DNA of 64,000 nucleotides, from contig NZ_CP026949.1 of the NCBI RefSeq assembly GCF_003065425.1, forward strand, positions 1 to 64,000, written 5' to 3'. Shown piece after piece: positions 28,450-36,379 of this stretch. The notes below the pieces were generated by a model, which was not told the origin of the DNA, ran no database searches, and worked only from the letters and a program-made list of their open reading frames with translations. The DNA is from Mycetocola zhujimingii. GTDB taxonomy: Bacteria; Actinomycetota; Actinomycetes; Actinomycetales; Microbacteriaceae. Numbering within the stretch: the first letter of the stretch is position 1; each line of letters opens with the position of its first letter. The position numbers and the translations under genes are program-made.

Positions 28450-29460
28450 ATGAACCGTCGAGGAACGCGCGCTGCACTGACGATGGTCGTCGCATCCGCC
28501 GGCCTGCTCCTTGCCCTGTGCACCCCCGTAGGCGTCGGCCTGCTCGTGGCGCTCAACCTGGACGACGCACCCGACGGGGTGCATTGGCTGGCGATATTTG
28601 GGGCCGCAACGCTCGGCCTCGCCCCGGTTCTCGCCGGCACCGTTGTCGCGAGCTGGAACGTGGATCCCCGAACGGCTCGTGGCCGGACCTGGTTTGTGCG
28701 GTTCGTACTCGGGGTCGCTGTGGTGGAAGTGGCAAGCGCTGCAGCCGTTGTCGTTGTCGCCGCAGCGGGCGCCCTGCCGGTGTGGGTTGCTGCCCTCGCG
28801 ATCCTGAGTTCCGTCCTCTTTGCGGGTCTGGGTATCTGGCTCGGCGAGACGATCCGTCGTCGGATCGCTCAGACTGAACCCGAAGAACTGACGCAGGGGG
28901 ACCTCGCTCCCGCCAGCCTTCGTCGCAAGTGGCGCCGAATCCTGCTCTCCTTCATCGTTGCCCTCGCGGTGAGTCTTGTCGGCGTTCTGCTTCTTGACGA
29001 CTTGTCAGGCGACTCGACCCTGCTGGGTGTCGTCGCGCTCGCGGTGGCCATCGCGGCCATTGTCTCAAGCGGCGTGTGCCTTGGCATTTACCTGCCGCTG
29101 GTTCGGCGCGTGCCTCCCCTCTTCTCGAATGACGTGGAGCGGCAGAAGAAGATCGTCGGCGTGGTGTGGAAGGGTCAGAGTATTGAGCTCGACCCCGCCG
29201 AGACCGAGGTGGCCATCAGATACGCCGGCATGGTCGTGAGCTTCCTGCCGTTTCAGGCGGCCCAGAGCGTGCTCCTGTTTATCGGCCTAAGCGCGCTGCG
29301 TGTTGCCTCTCTTGCATCCGGGAACACTGGATTTCTCGGCTTCGACGTGATTTTTCTCGGGGCCATCGCCATCGTGCTGCTTGCGTCGGTCCCGTTCTGG
29401 GTCATCCGCTTCCGCCGGGTGCGCGGTTACCTCGACGACCGGTCCGCTCTGGAGCGGTGA
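28450..29460 (+). CDS. Multi-pass membrane protein of unknown function
   Basis: I do not recognise the family. The 336-residue protein has about eight hydrophobic helices in pairs (roughly 10-35, 45-68, 75-98, 102-122, 160-178, 190-215, 262-282, 298-322), with short charged loops and no signal for a soluble domain. ATG 28450 has AAGGGAG nine bases upstream; the frame open further 5' is non-coding and overlaps the repeat. It is a single-gene unit between two copies of the same 91-base intergenic repeat. Confidence 0.72.
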   Translation: MNRRGTRAALTMVVASAGLLLALCTPVGVGLLVALNLDDAPDGVHWLAIFGAATLGLAPVLAGTVVASWNVDPRTARGRTWFVRFVLGVAVVEVASAAAVVVVAAAGALPVWVAALAILSSVLFAGLGIWLGETIRRRIAQTEPEELTQGDLAPASLRRKWRRILLSFIVALAVSLVGVLLLDDLSGDSTLLGVVALAVAIAAIVSSGVCLGIYLPLVRRVPPLFSNDVERQKKIVGVVWKGQSIELDPAETEVAIRYAGMVVSFLPFQAAQSVLLFIGLSALRVASLASGNTGFLGFDVIFLGAIAIVLLASVPFWVIRFRRVRGYLDDRSALER

Positions 29461-29496
29461 GTGTGCCGACCCGCGCGTTGCGCCCCAGGGTGCCCT

Positions 29497-29587
29497 CGTT
29501 GCTCGGCCAGAGATGGTCGGAGGCACCGTTGCTCGGCCAGAAACGGCGGGAGTTTCTCGAGAAGTTTGACCCTTTTTGGCGTCGCAG
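29497..29587 (+). repeat. 91-base intergenic repeat, copy B
   Basis: Direct copy of 28244-28334 with 16 substitutions and no gaps. The TTCTCGAGAA palindrome and flanking GAAGT/GACCCTTT are conserved. Neither copy lies in a plausible coding frame. Confidence 0.8.
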
Positions 29588-29630
29588 GCAATGCCGCTGC
29601 GCTGTGAGGGCACCCCGAGCCACTCGCACA

Positions 29631-29669
29631 GCAGGGGGCGGCCGCGACGTGATCGCGACCACCCCCTGC
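29631..29669 (-). terminator. Hairpin after the exporter operon
   Basis: A 16-base stem (GCAGGGGGCGGCCGCG against CGCGACCACCCCCTGC, two G-T pairs) lies 15 bases beyond the reverse-strand permease stop. Confidence 0.65.
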
Positions 29670-29683
29670 GGCGACCGACCGGG

Positions 29684-30529
29684 TCAGCGCACCGACTTGC
29701 GCTCGTAGATCGTCATCGACCAGACGTACCCGACGACCGCGATGACGACGCACCACCCGATCGCCAGTGCTGGGTTCCAGCCGAGCGGAGTACCGAGCAG
29801 CAGACCCCGCACCGTCTCAATGAACGGCGTGAACGGCTGGTACTCGGCAAACCACTGCAGCCCGGCCGGCATTGACTCGGTCGGAACGAAGCCGCTTCCG
29901 AGCATCGGCAGGATGGTCAGGATGAGTGGCAGATTGCTCGCCGTCTCGACCGACTTGGCCTGCATCCCCATCGCCACTCCGAGCCAGCAGAGTGAATAGG
30001 AGATGAGGACGATCAGGCCTGCGACGGCCAGCCATTCGACGGGTCCCGCCGTCGGCCGGAACCCGATCAGCACAGCGACCCCGAGCACGAGCGCAACGGC
30101 AATCATGGCCTGGATGGTGTTGCCGAGCACGTGCCCGGCGAGCACAGCCGACCGGGAGATCGCCATGGTGCGGAATCGTGCCGTGATTCCCTCAATCATG
30201 TCCATCGAGACGGTGATGGCGGCTCCCGTCGTTGCTCCGCTGATCGTGATCAGCAGGATGCCAGGCACGACGTAGGCGGTGTATGCCTCGCGAGCGGCAG
30301 CGGGGTCGGCACCGGGCAGGCCGGCTCCGAGAGTGCCGCCGAACACGAACACCACGAGCAGCAGTGCAATGACCGGCCCGAGGATCGTGAATAGAGACAG
30401 GCCCGGGTAGCGAACCATGTGCAGCAGGTTGCGCCGCAGCATCGTCACCGAATCGGCGATGATGTGCGATTGGCGGCGGATGCCAGTGGCGGGGCCCGTG
30501 GCCGGGCGCTGTGCGGTGACTGTGGTCAT
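29684..30529 (-). CDS. ABC-2 type exporter permease, DrrB-like
   Basis: The 281-residue permease has six membrane helices and the ABC2 motif region (SGATTGAAITVSMDMIEGITARFRTMAISRSAVLAGHVLGN), characteristic of DrrB-type drug or lipid exporters. ATG 30529 overlaps the stop of the ATPase gene as ATGA, so the two form one transporter. The cargo is not predictable; with the DUF4097 gene upstream an envelope-defence role is plausible. Confidence 0.9.
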   Translation of the reverse strand: MTTVTAQRPATGPATGIRRQSHIIADSVTMLRRNLLHMVRYPGLSLFTILGPVIALLLVVFVFGGTLGAGLPGADPAAAREAYTAYVVPGILLITISGATTGAAITVSMDMIEGITARFRTMAISRSAVLAGHVLGNTIQAMIAVALVLGVAVLIGFRPTAGPVEWLAVAGLIVLISYSLCWLGVAMGMQAKSVETASNLPLILTILPMLGSGFVPTESMPAGLQWFAEYQPFTPFIETVRGLLLGTPLGWNPALAIGWCVVIAVVGYVWSMTIYERKSVR

Positions 30530-31512
30530 GAGACCGTTCCTTTCGACGTGGCCCGGCTGGCTTGTTCCCTCTTCCCGGTCAGGGCGAAGAACACGTCATC
30601 GAGGTCAGGGGTGGTGATACTGAGGTCGTCAACGTCGACGTGAGCCGCATCGAGGCGGTCCAGGATGGTTCGCAAGGTTCGTATGCCGCCCGTACTCGGC
30701 ACACTCAGAGCCAGGGCTGCGTCGTCGCGTTCCGCTCCCGCGAATATGCCGGAAGCGGCATCCAGTGCTTCGACATCCGCGAATCGAAGCTGGACGTGCC
30801 CGCCGGGGACGAGGCGCTTGAGTTCCTCGGGGGTTCCATCGGCGACGATCCGGCCGCCGTCGAGTACGGCGACCCGGTGTGCCAGCTCGTCGGCCTCATC
30901 GAGGTACTGGGTGGTGAGCAGTACCGTCGTGCCCTCGGTTACCAGCCCTCTGACGATGTCCCACATGGTGTGGCGGCTGCGGGGATCGAGGCCGGTCGTT
31001 GGTTCGTCGAGGAAGATCACGCTCGGCGTTGAGACCAGGGTCATGGCGAGGTCAAGCCGCCGCCGCATCCCTCCCGAGTAGGTGGCGAGAGGCTTGCGCG
31101 CCGCCTCGACCAGATCGAACTGCTCGAGCAGCTCGGCCACCCGGGCTTTTGAGCGTGTTGGGCCAAGGTGGCGCAGGCGGGCCATCAGCAGGAGGTTCTC
31201 CTCGCCGGTGAGCAACCCGTCGACCGCGGAGAACTGCCCGGTCAGGCCGATCGAGGCACGGACGCCGTCCTGCTGGCGAACGATGTCGAATCCGTTGACG
31301 GATGCCGAGCCTCCGTCTGGCCTGATGAGAGTCGACAGGATGTGTACTGCCGTTGTCTTGCCAGCCCCGTTTGGGCCGAGCAGTGCGGTGACGGTCCCCG
31401 CCTGAACGGAGAGGCTGACGTCGTCGAGGACGACTTTGTCGCCGTAGGACTTTCGGAGTCCGGTGACATGGATAGCTGGCGTGTTCCCTGCGGTGTTCCT
31501 TGCGTTCTTCAT
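30526..31512 (-). CDS. ABC exporter ATP-binding protein, DrrA-like
   Basis: The 328-residue ATPase has Walker A GPNGAGKTT (about 47-55), Q-loop, signature YSGGMRRRLD, Walker B VIFLDEPTTGLD, H-loop, and the DrrA-family C-terminal extension (about 235-328). Start ATG 31512 has AAGGGA upstream. It lies 29 bases after the DUF4097 gene and overlaps the permease by 4 bases. DrrA relatives export anthracyclines, but most chromosomal copies have unknown substrates. Confidence 0.92.
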   Translation of the reverse strand: MKNARNTAGNTPAIHVTGLRKSYGDKVVLDDVSLSVQAGTVTALLGPNGAGKTTAVHILSTLIRPDGGSASVNGFDIVRQQDGVRASIGLTGQFSAVDGLLTGEENLLLMARLRHLGPTRSKARVAELLEQFDLVEAARKPLATYSGGMRRRLDLAMTLVSTPSVIFLDEPTTGLDPRSRHTMWDIVRGLVTEGTTVLLTTQYLDEADELAHRVAVLDGGRIVADGTPEELKRLVPGGHVQLRFADVEALDAASGIFAGAERDDAALALSVPSTGGIRTLRTILDRLDAAHVDVDDLSITTPDLDDVFFALTGKREQASRATSKGTVS

Positions 31513-31541
31513 TGGGATGTTCCCTTCGAATCAGCCCGGCT

Positions 31542-32387
31542 TCATCGGGCGCGTTGGATGGTGATGTTGCCGAACTGGGTCCGCGCGCGCACCGCGACGG
31601 TTTGTTCGGATGTGTCTGGTGCGGCGTCACTGTCGAGATCGCTGCGCACGCGTCCGTCCCTTGACGACGCATCAAGCCAGGCGGGGATGCCGTCACGGAC
31701 GCCGATGGAGATCTGGCCGAATCCGCTCTCGACCTGGATCGAGCCACTGGAGACCTCGCGCAGTTCGATAGCGCCGTACGCGGTCTTCGCGGTCACCGAC
31801 CCCAGGGCCCTCTCGATCTCGAGGTCACCGTACGAGAGCTTCGCCTCGAGTTCACCGCCGGATTCAGCGACCCTGATATTGCCGTGGGACGATTTGAGCA
31901 ACGCGTCGCCGGTCACGGTGCGGACGCGGATCTGGCCGTGATCTGCGGTGATTTCGGCGCCGCCGTCGACGGTTCCCACCGTCGTATTGCCGTGTCCGGC
32001 GCGCAGCCACAGGTCACCCGTCTGCTCCAGGTCGACGGCGCCCGTCGATGCTTTGACCCGGGTGGCGCCGAGGCGGCCCCGTGAGTTCAGGTTGCCGACC
32101 GAGATGTCGGCGGTGAGCCGTGAGCCCGCCGGCAGCTCGACGATCAGGTCGATGGACTCGGTCGGCCCGATGAAGCTGAGCCTGGGCTTCGGTCCGGTCA
32201 CCGTCAGGCGTTGCCCGTCGAAGTCGATCTTCGTCTCCTCGGCGCCCCGGCGGTCAACGGCTTTGGCGGGGTTCGTCGGGGACGCCGTCACGACGGTGTC
32301 TTCGCGGTCGCTTGCGACGACGGTGATTTCGCCGACCGGCAGCTTGATGGCGAGGTCTATGGTGTGTGGTGTGGCGAATCTGGGCAT
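31542..32387 (-). CDS. DUF4097 beta-strand repeat protein
   Basis: This 281-residue protein is a run of short beta strands with regularly spaced Gly/Asn/Asp turns (LSYGDLEIERA, TAYGAIELREV, SGFGQISIGVRDG), the right-handed beta-helix pattern of DUF4097. It has no signal peptide or membrane helix. Such proteins often sit beside membrane-stress regulators and ABC exporters. AGGGAGG precedes ATG 32387. It is the second gene of an operon starting with a ribbon-helix-helix regulator. Confidence 0.85.
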   Translation of the reverse strand: MPRFATPHTIDLAIKLPVGEITVVASDREDTVVTASPTNPAKAVDRRGAEETKIDFDGQRLTVTGPKPRLSFIGPTESIDLIVELPAGSRLTADISVGNLNSRGRLGATRVKASTGAVDLEQTGDLWLRAGHGNTTVGTVDGGAEITADHGQIRVRTVTGDALLKSSHGNIRVAESGGELEAKLSYGDLEIERALGSVTAKTAYGAIELREVSSGSIQVESGFGQISIGVRDGIPAWLDASSRDGRVRSDLDSDAAPDTSEQTVAVRARTQFGNITIQRAR

Positions 32388-32428
32388 GCGTGCGCCTCCC
32401 TTTCTCTGGGCGTGCTTGTCGGGCCCCG

Positions 32429-32436
32429 TGGTGTCA
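32429..32436. promoter_or_regulatory. TGGTGTCA half-site between the RHH and DUF4097 genes
   Basis: An exact copy of the eight-base site repeated upstream of the RHH gene, here 42 bases before the DUF4097 start and within CCGTGGTGTCACGG. It may allow internal control of the operon. Confidence 0.5.
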
Positions 32437-32465
32437 CGGGGATCAAATGTGGTGAGCCGGGCCGG

Positions 32466-32954
32466 TTACCGCGCCCAGCCGGCGAAGTTGTCGCCGGTGC
32501 GCAGCGTTCGCTGTGCGTTTCGTCGTTGTTTGGGGGCAAGGGCGGCGGCAACCGCGCGGACCAGCCAGGTATTGACCGACAGACCGTCGGCCGCTGCCGC
32601 CTCGTCTACCCGAGCCTTGAGAGCGTCCGGCAGGCGAAGAGTGGTGCGGGAGGTGCTTGTGTCATCGAGATCGACCGCCGCGAGTACGCGATCGTCGGTC
32701 TCGGGCTCCGGTGTTGGTTGCGTGACGACGAACTCGACGTCGCGCCCGCGCAGGCGCAGATCAACCGATCCGGGGGCGAGATCGCGGGTGATCTCGCCGA
32801 CGGCGGCAGAGAGTGCCTCGAGGAGCACGAGCCGCGTCGCTGAGTCCAGGCCAGCGGCAAGCCGCTCGGCCACGGCGCGGGTGTCTTCCGCACCGTTCGC
32901 GGCGGCATCCACCAGCTGGCGTTGGAGGTCAGTGACGTAGGGCCCAAGTTCCAT
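32466..32954 (-). CDS. Ribbon-helix-helix (HicB/Arc-type) regulatory protein
   Basis: The 162-residue protein has an N-terminal region with acidic and hydrophobic strands (about 1-85) and a C-terminal ribbon-helix-helix domain (about 95-140: RTTLRLPDALKARVDEAAAADGLSVNTWLVRAV), where the short strand contacts DNA. It resembles proteins annotated as HicB-family antitoxins, but no HicA toxin is adjacent. The domain order and operon with DUF4097 and an exporter suggest a transcriptional regulator. ATG 32954 begins just after an inverted repeat of TGACACCA, its likely own operator. Confidence 0.75.
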   Translation of the reverse strand: MELGPYVTDLQRQLVDAAANGAEDTRAVAERLAAGLDSATRLVLLEALSAAVGEITRDLAPGSVDLRLRGRDVEFVVTQPTPEPETDDRVLAAVDLDDTSTSRTTLRLPDALKARVDEAAAADGLSVNTWLVRAVAAALAPKQRRNAQRTLRTGDNFAGWAR

Positions 32955-32964
32955 GGCGTCAGTC

Positions 32965-33005
32965 TGACACCACGATGGTGTCACGTCAAGGGAAAAATGG
33001 TGTCA
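32965..33005. promoter_or_regulatory. Probable operator of the RHH regulator
   Basis: TGACACCA and TGGTGTCA form a perfect eight-base inverted repeat around CGA (32965-32983), and a third TGGTGTCA follows at 32998-33005. The cluster starts 11 bases upstream of the RHH start codon and lies in the gap to the divergent tetR gene, so it could control both. Ribbon-helix-helix proteins typically bind such arrays of short half-sites cooperatively. Confidence 0.65.
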
Positions 33006-33071
33006 CGGCGAGAATTGGCTGGGGCAATGCGATCCGGGACCCCACACCGCTCGCACGTGGATAATGTCCCC

Positions 33072-33647
33072 ATGCCCAAGATCACCGCCCCGACCGTTGT
33101 GGAACACCGTATCCATCAGCGTCGTGCTCTCCTCGATGCCGCCGAGGCGATCATCGGTGACGAGGGTATCGCGGGCGTCACTCCGCGTTCGGTCGGAGAG
33201 CGGGCGGGGCTGTCTCGCTCCAGCTTCTACGAGTACTTCCCCTCGAGAGACGATCTCCTCGCCGCGATCGCCGTCCAGGCGTTCGATGAGTGGGTCGCTG
33301 AGCTCGAGACCGCCACCGCGGCGGTGCCAGCCGGTGCCGACCGCCTTCATGCCTACGTCGAGGCCACAATGCGGATGACGGCAGACGGCAAGCACTCCCT
33401 CGCGACGGGGCTTCGCGACGCCGATCTCTCACCGAAGAGCCGCGACGCCATCATGGCGATGCACGACATACTGCTTGCGCCGCTCCGTACCCTGCTCGAG
33501 GAGATGCAGATTCCGGATGCCGCGACGACAGCCATGCTCGTTCAGGGCATGATCAACTCCGGCGTTCAGCTGGTCGGCCACGGTGTTCCGGCTCAGGAGG
33601 TCACCACCGCCATCAACACGATGCTCGATTCCGGTATTCGCGCCTGA
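33072..33647 (+). CDS. TetR-family transcriptional regulator
   Basis: The 191-residue protein has an N-terminal helix-turn-helix (about 14-60: AAEAIIGDEGIAGVTPRSVGERAGLSRSSFYEYFPSRDDLLAAI) and a helical ligand domain. ATG 33072 is chosen over longer readings because GATAAT ends six bases before it, a leaderless promoter. It is divergent from the RHH operon and 81 bases upstream of a small membrane-protein gene whose promoter is covered by a large palindrome; that gene is its most likely target. Confidence 0.88.
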   Translation: MPKITAPTVVEHRIHQRRALLDAAEAIIGDEGIAGVTPRSVGERAGLSRSSFYEYFPSRDDLLAAIAVQAFDEWVAELETATAAVPAGADRLHAYVEATMRMTADGKHSLATGLRDADLSPKSRDAIMAMHDILLAPLRTLLEEMQIPDAATTAMLVQGMINSGVQLVGHGVPAQEVTTAINTMLDSGIRA

Positions 33648-33697
33648 CGACGGCCTCCGCCACAGTTCGACCGACGCCCGCGCTCGCCGGATTCGTC

Positions 33698-33718
33698 TTA
33701 TCGACACAGTGTCGATAA
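33698..33718. promoter_or_regulatory. 21-base palindromic operator over a promoter
   Basis: Ten-base arms TTATCGACAC and GTGTCGATAA around a single A. The right arm overlaps TAACAT (33716-33721), a -10 element seven bases before the ATG at 33729. Size and position fit a TetR-family operator. Confidence 0.7.
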
Positions 33719-33728
33719 CATCGGGACC

Positions 33729-34091
33729 ATGGAGATTCTGAAGAACGTCATACTCGCATTCCACATCATCGGCGTAGCCAGCCTGCTCGGCGGTGTTCTG
33801 GTGCAGATCTCTCAGATCAAGCTCGGCAAGACGCGCATCATCCCGGCCATCATGCACGGCGCCTGGCTGCTGCTCGTTACCGGTGTTCTCCTGGTCGGAC
33901 TCCAGTACCCGCTCGGACACGAGGTCAACAACCTCAAGATCACCGTCAAACTCGTTGTGCTCATCGCCATCTTCGTGATCGCCTTCATGAACAAAAAGCG
34001 CGACGTGCTTGCCAGCTGGGTCATCCCCGCACTCGGCGGCCTGGCCGTCGCCAACATCCTTATCGCGACGGTCTGGAAGCAATACAACTAA
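33729..34091 (+). CDS. Small four-helix membrane protein
   Basis: I know no characterised relative. The 120-residue protein has four hydrophobic helices (about 5-27, 38-60, 68-88, 95-114) with conserved-looking LAFHIIGVASLLGGVL and HGAWLLLVTGVLLVGLQYPLGH segments; paired His residues in helices 1 and 2 could bind a cofactor, but this is a guess. The transcript is probably leaderless (TAACAT -10). It lies downstream of tetR behind the palindrome and ahead of a terminator, so it is a single-gene unit. Confidence 0.75.
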   Translation: MEILKNVILAFHIIGVASLLGGVLVQISQIKLGKTRIIPAIMHGAWLLLVTGVLLVGLQYPLGHEVNNLKITVKLVVLIAIFVIAFMNKKRDVLASWVIPALGGLAVANILIATVWKQYN

Positions 34092-34106
34092 GACCGCTCA
34101 CCAACG

Positions 34107-34140
34107 AAGCGCCGGCCGGATCAACACCCGGTCGGCGCTT
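34107..34140. terminator. Bidirectional terminator
   Basis: AAGCGCCGGCCGG pairs with CCGGTCGGCGCTT (one G-T pair) around an ATCAACAC-type loop, between the convergent membrane-protein gene and the CstR operon; T runs lie on both sides. Confidence 0.75.
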
Positions 34141-34159
34141 CGTGCATTCGGGATGGAGG

Positions 34160-34453
34160 TCAGGCGAGCGTCAGGAAGAGCTTCTCCAGCTCGTCGACCG
34201 TCATCGGGTCGCTCTTCTCACCCGTGCCACTGACGCAATCCTTCATCGCTGATGACACGATGGTGAAGCCTGCACGGTCGAGAGCCTTTGAGACTGCGGC
34301 GAGCTGGATGACGACGTCACGGCACTCGGACCCGGACTCGACGGCAGCGATGACCGATGACAGCTGTCCCTGCGCGCGCTTGAGCCGGTTCAGCACCTTT
34401 TTCTGGCTGTCAGCGGCAGTTTCGGCGGGAACGGGTGCGGTGGGTGTCGACAT
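34160..34453 (-). CDS. CsoR-family repressor, CstR-like persulfide sensor
   Basis: CsoR/CstR repressors are all-helical tetramers that leave DNA when metal or sulfane sulfur reacts with two cysteines. The 97-residue protein has the LNRLKRAQGQL DNA-binding helix and Cys44 and Cys73 at the spacing of the family. The copper-ligand histidine four residues before the second cysteine is Ala69, so a Cys-His-Cys copper site is absent and the pattern matches CstR. It follows the CoA-disulfide reductase-rhodanese gene by 7 bases. It should repress its own operon through the site at 36380-36395. Confidence 0.85.
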   Translation of the reverse strand: MSTPTAPVPAETAADSQKKVLNRLKRAQGQLSSVIAAVESGSECRDVVIQLAAVSKALDRAGFTIVSSAMKDCVSGTGEKSDPMTVDELEKLFLTLA

Positions 34454-34460
34454 GGTGTCC

Positions 34461-36140
34461 TTACGCGAATGGGGTAGCGGGAGGTGTGCGGTGTGCGCCG
34501 GTCTTTGGCGACGTGGATGCCGTTCCGGCCAGCCAGGTGCGGTAGCCGCCATCGAGGTTACGTACGTCGTGGCCGAGCTGACTGAGGAGCCGCGATGCGG
34601 TGTGCCCGCGCTGCCCGACCTGGCAGTGGACGATGATCGGAGCATCCGGCAGTTCAGCAGCGCGTTCACGGATCTCGTCGAGGGGCAGGTTGATCGCCCC
34701 GGGGATGCCGCCCCGGTCGAATTCGCCCGCGGAGCGAACGTCGATCAGGGTCGCTCCGGCCGAAACCGCGTCATCCAGTTCGTGCCACTGGACACTGCGG
34801 GTGGCCCCCGTTGCGAGGTTGTCGGCGACGTAGCCCGCCATGTTGACGGCATCCTTCGCCGAGCCGAACTGGGGCGCGTACGCGAGTTCCAGCCGCGACA
34901 GCTGGGACGCTGTCAGGCCGCCGGCCATCGCCGTGGCGATGACGTCGATTCGCTTGTCGACGCCGGACCCACCGACGATCTGGGCGCCGAGGATGGCATC
35001 CGTTTCAGCGTCGACGAGGAGCTTCATCGACATTTGTTCGGCGCCGGGATAGTAGCCAGCGTGCGATGACGGATGCGTGTGGATGACGCGGTGCGGCCGG
35101 CCTGCGGCGAGCAGTCGGGTCTCGCTCCAGCCGATCATCGCGATGGTGAGGCCGAAGAGTCCGACGATCGATGCGCCGAACGCGGGAACGCTCGGTTCGG
35201 CGACGCCCGCGATGGCATCTGCGGCGGTCCTGCCGTGGCGGTTGGCGAGGCCTGCCATCGTCACGAGCGTTGCGCCATGGTCGATGCCATCAGTTTTCTC
35301 GACGGCGTCGCCGACCGCGTAGATCGAGGGGTCGCTCGTGCGCTGGAATTCATCGACGACGATGCCGCCGCTGGCCCCGATGGCAATGCCGGCGTCGCGA
35401 GCGAGGGATGAGTCGGGTCGCACGCCCCGCGCGTCGATGATGAGGTCGGCGGCGACGGCGGTTCCGTCGTCGAGGTGCACCATGCCGGCGCGGATATCGG
35501 TGACCGTGGTGTGAACGCGCAGGTCGACACCGTGGTCGCGGAGGGCGTCGATGACTGGGGCGGCCATCTCAGGATCGAGGGGGGACAGCGGACGGGGTCC
35601 GCGCTGGACGAGGGTCACGGCGAGTCCTCTGGCGACGAGGTTCTCGACGGCTTCGAGCCCGATGAATCCGGCGCCCATGATGACAGCGCGCGCGCTGTCG
35701 CCGGCCTCATCGAGAACCGTGGTGATGGCATCCACATCATCGATGGTTCGCAGTGTGTGGACCGGGATGTCGTTTCCGGGGAGAGTGCCGGTCACCGTTG
35801 CGCCCGCAGCGAGGATCAGTACGTCGTACGGCTCCGTATGGGTGACACCGTCGCGGACGCCTGTGACCTCAACGGTTCTGGATTCGCGATCGATCCGCGT
35901 GACTTCCTGGAGTACCCGTGCGTCGAGGCGAAAACGCGCGGCGAGTGAGGCGGGAGTCTGGAGGAGGAGGCTCTCGCGATCCTCGATGATCCCACCGACG
36001 TAGTACGGCAGCCCGCAGTTGGCGAACGAGACGTAAGGCCCGCGCTCAAACACGACGATCTCCGCGCTCTCATCGAGACGGCGCAGGCGGGTTGCAGCGG
36101 ACATCCCGCCCGCGACACCTCCGACGATGACAATCTTCAT
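34461..36140 (-). CDS. CoA-disulfide reductase fused to rhodanese (CoADR-RHD)
   Basis: These enzymes reduce CoA or glutathione (per/poly)sulfides with NAD(P)H and FAD. The 559-residue protein has an FAD site (VIVGGVAGGMSAATRLRR, 4-21), the single redox Cys42 in SFANCGLPYYVGG, an NAD domain (GAGFIGLEAVENLV, about 155-168), a dimerisation domain, and a C-terminal rhodanese domain (about 455-545) with Cys506 in HCQVGQRGH. ATG 36140 is chosen because the FAD motif starts at residue 4; upstream extension is unconserved. It lies between the small Cys protein and the CstR-like repressor in one operon. Confidence 0.92.
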   Translation of the reverse strand: MKIVIVGGVAGGMSAATRLRRLDESAEIVVFERGPYVSFANCGLPYYVGGIIEDRESLLLQTPASLAARFRLDARVLQEVTRIDRESRTVEVTGVRDGVTHTEPYDVLILAAGATVTGTLPGNDIPVHTLRTIDDVDAITTVLDEAGDSARAVIMGAGFIGLEAVENLVARGLAVTLVQRGPRPLSPLDPEMAAPVIDALRDHGVDLRVHTTVTDIRAGMVHLDDGTAVAADLIIDARGVRPDSSLARDAGIAIGASGGIVVDEFQRTSDPSIYAVGDAVEKTDGIDHGATLVTMAGLANRHGRTAADAIAGVAEPSVPAFGASIVGLFGLTIAMIGWSETRLLAAGRPHRVIHTHPSSHAGYYPGAEQMSMKLLVDAETDAILGAQIVGGSGVDKRIDVIATAMAGGLTASQLSRLELAYAPQFGSAKDAVNMAGYVADNLATGATRSVQWHELDDAVSAGATLIDVRSAGEFDRGGIPGAINLPLDEIRERAAELPDAPIIVHCQVGQRGHTASRLLSQLGHDVRNLDGGYRTWLAGTASTSPKTGAHRTPPATPFA

Positions 36141-36156
36141 AACGGTCCCGCTCCGC

Positions 36157-36321
36157 TTAGCGGCCGAAAAGGCGTGCGAAGAACCCGCCTGAGCTCGGCG
36201 TGTTCTCGTGACCCTGGCATCGGTCAGCGCGTGGCACGCCAACCATGACCGCATCGACGTGCTGACCGCAGCCCGCCCATGTCGTCTTTCCGCAGGTCTT
36301 GCAGGTCACAGCTCGGCACAT
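36157..36321 (-). CDS. Small cysteine-rich zinc-ribbon-like protein
   Basis: The 54-residue protein has CxxC (CKTCGK), a third Cys in WAGCGQHVD and CQGH near residue 41, enough Cys/His for one metal site or for persulfide handling. Related small proteins are widespread in actinobacteria with no known role. ATG 36321 has AGGGAGA at ribosome-site distance; an ATG at 36351 lies closer to the operator and is less likely. It is the first gene of the persulfide operon, ending 16 bases before the reductase. Confidence 0.75.
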   Translation of the reverse strand: MCRAVTCKTCGKTTWAGCGQHVDAVMVGVPRADRCQGHENTPSSGGFFARLFGR

Positions 36322-36379
36322 CGTTTGGATTCTCCCTCGGTATTCGGGCACCCGGCGGGGTACCTGAACCCAACGTAAG

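Noticed and set aside
28244-29587. Insertion sequence bounded by direct repeats
   Set aside because: The enclosed gene is a membrane protein, not a transposase, and no terminal inverted repeats are visible.
32466-32954. HicAB toxin-antitoxin system
   Set aside because: The RHH domain resembles HicB, but no HicA-like toxin of about 60 residues is adjacent; neighbours are DUF4097 and an exporter.
34160-34453. Copper-sensing CsoR
   Set aside because: The histidine ligand position is Ala69 and the operon encodes sulfur enzymes, not copper transporters.
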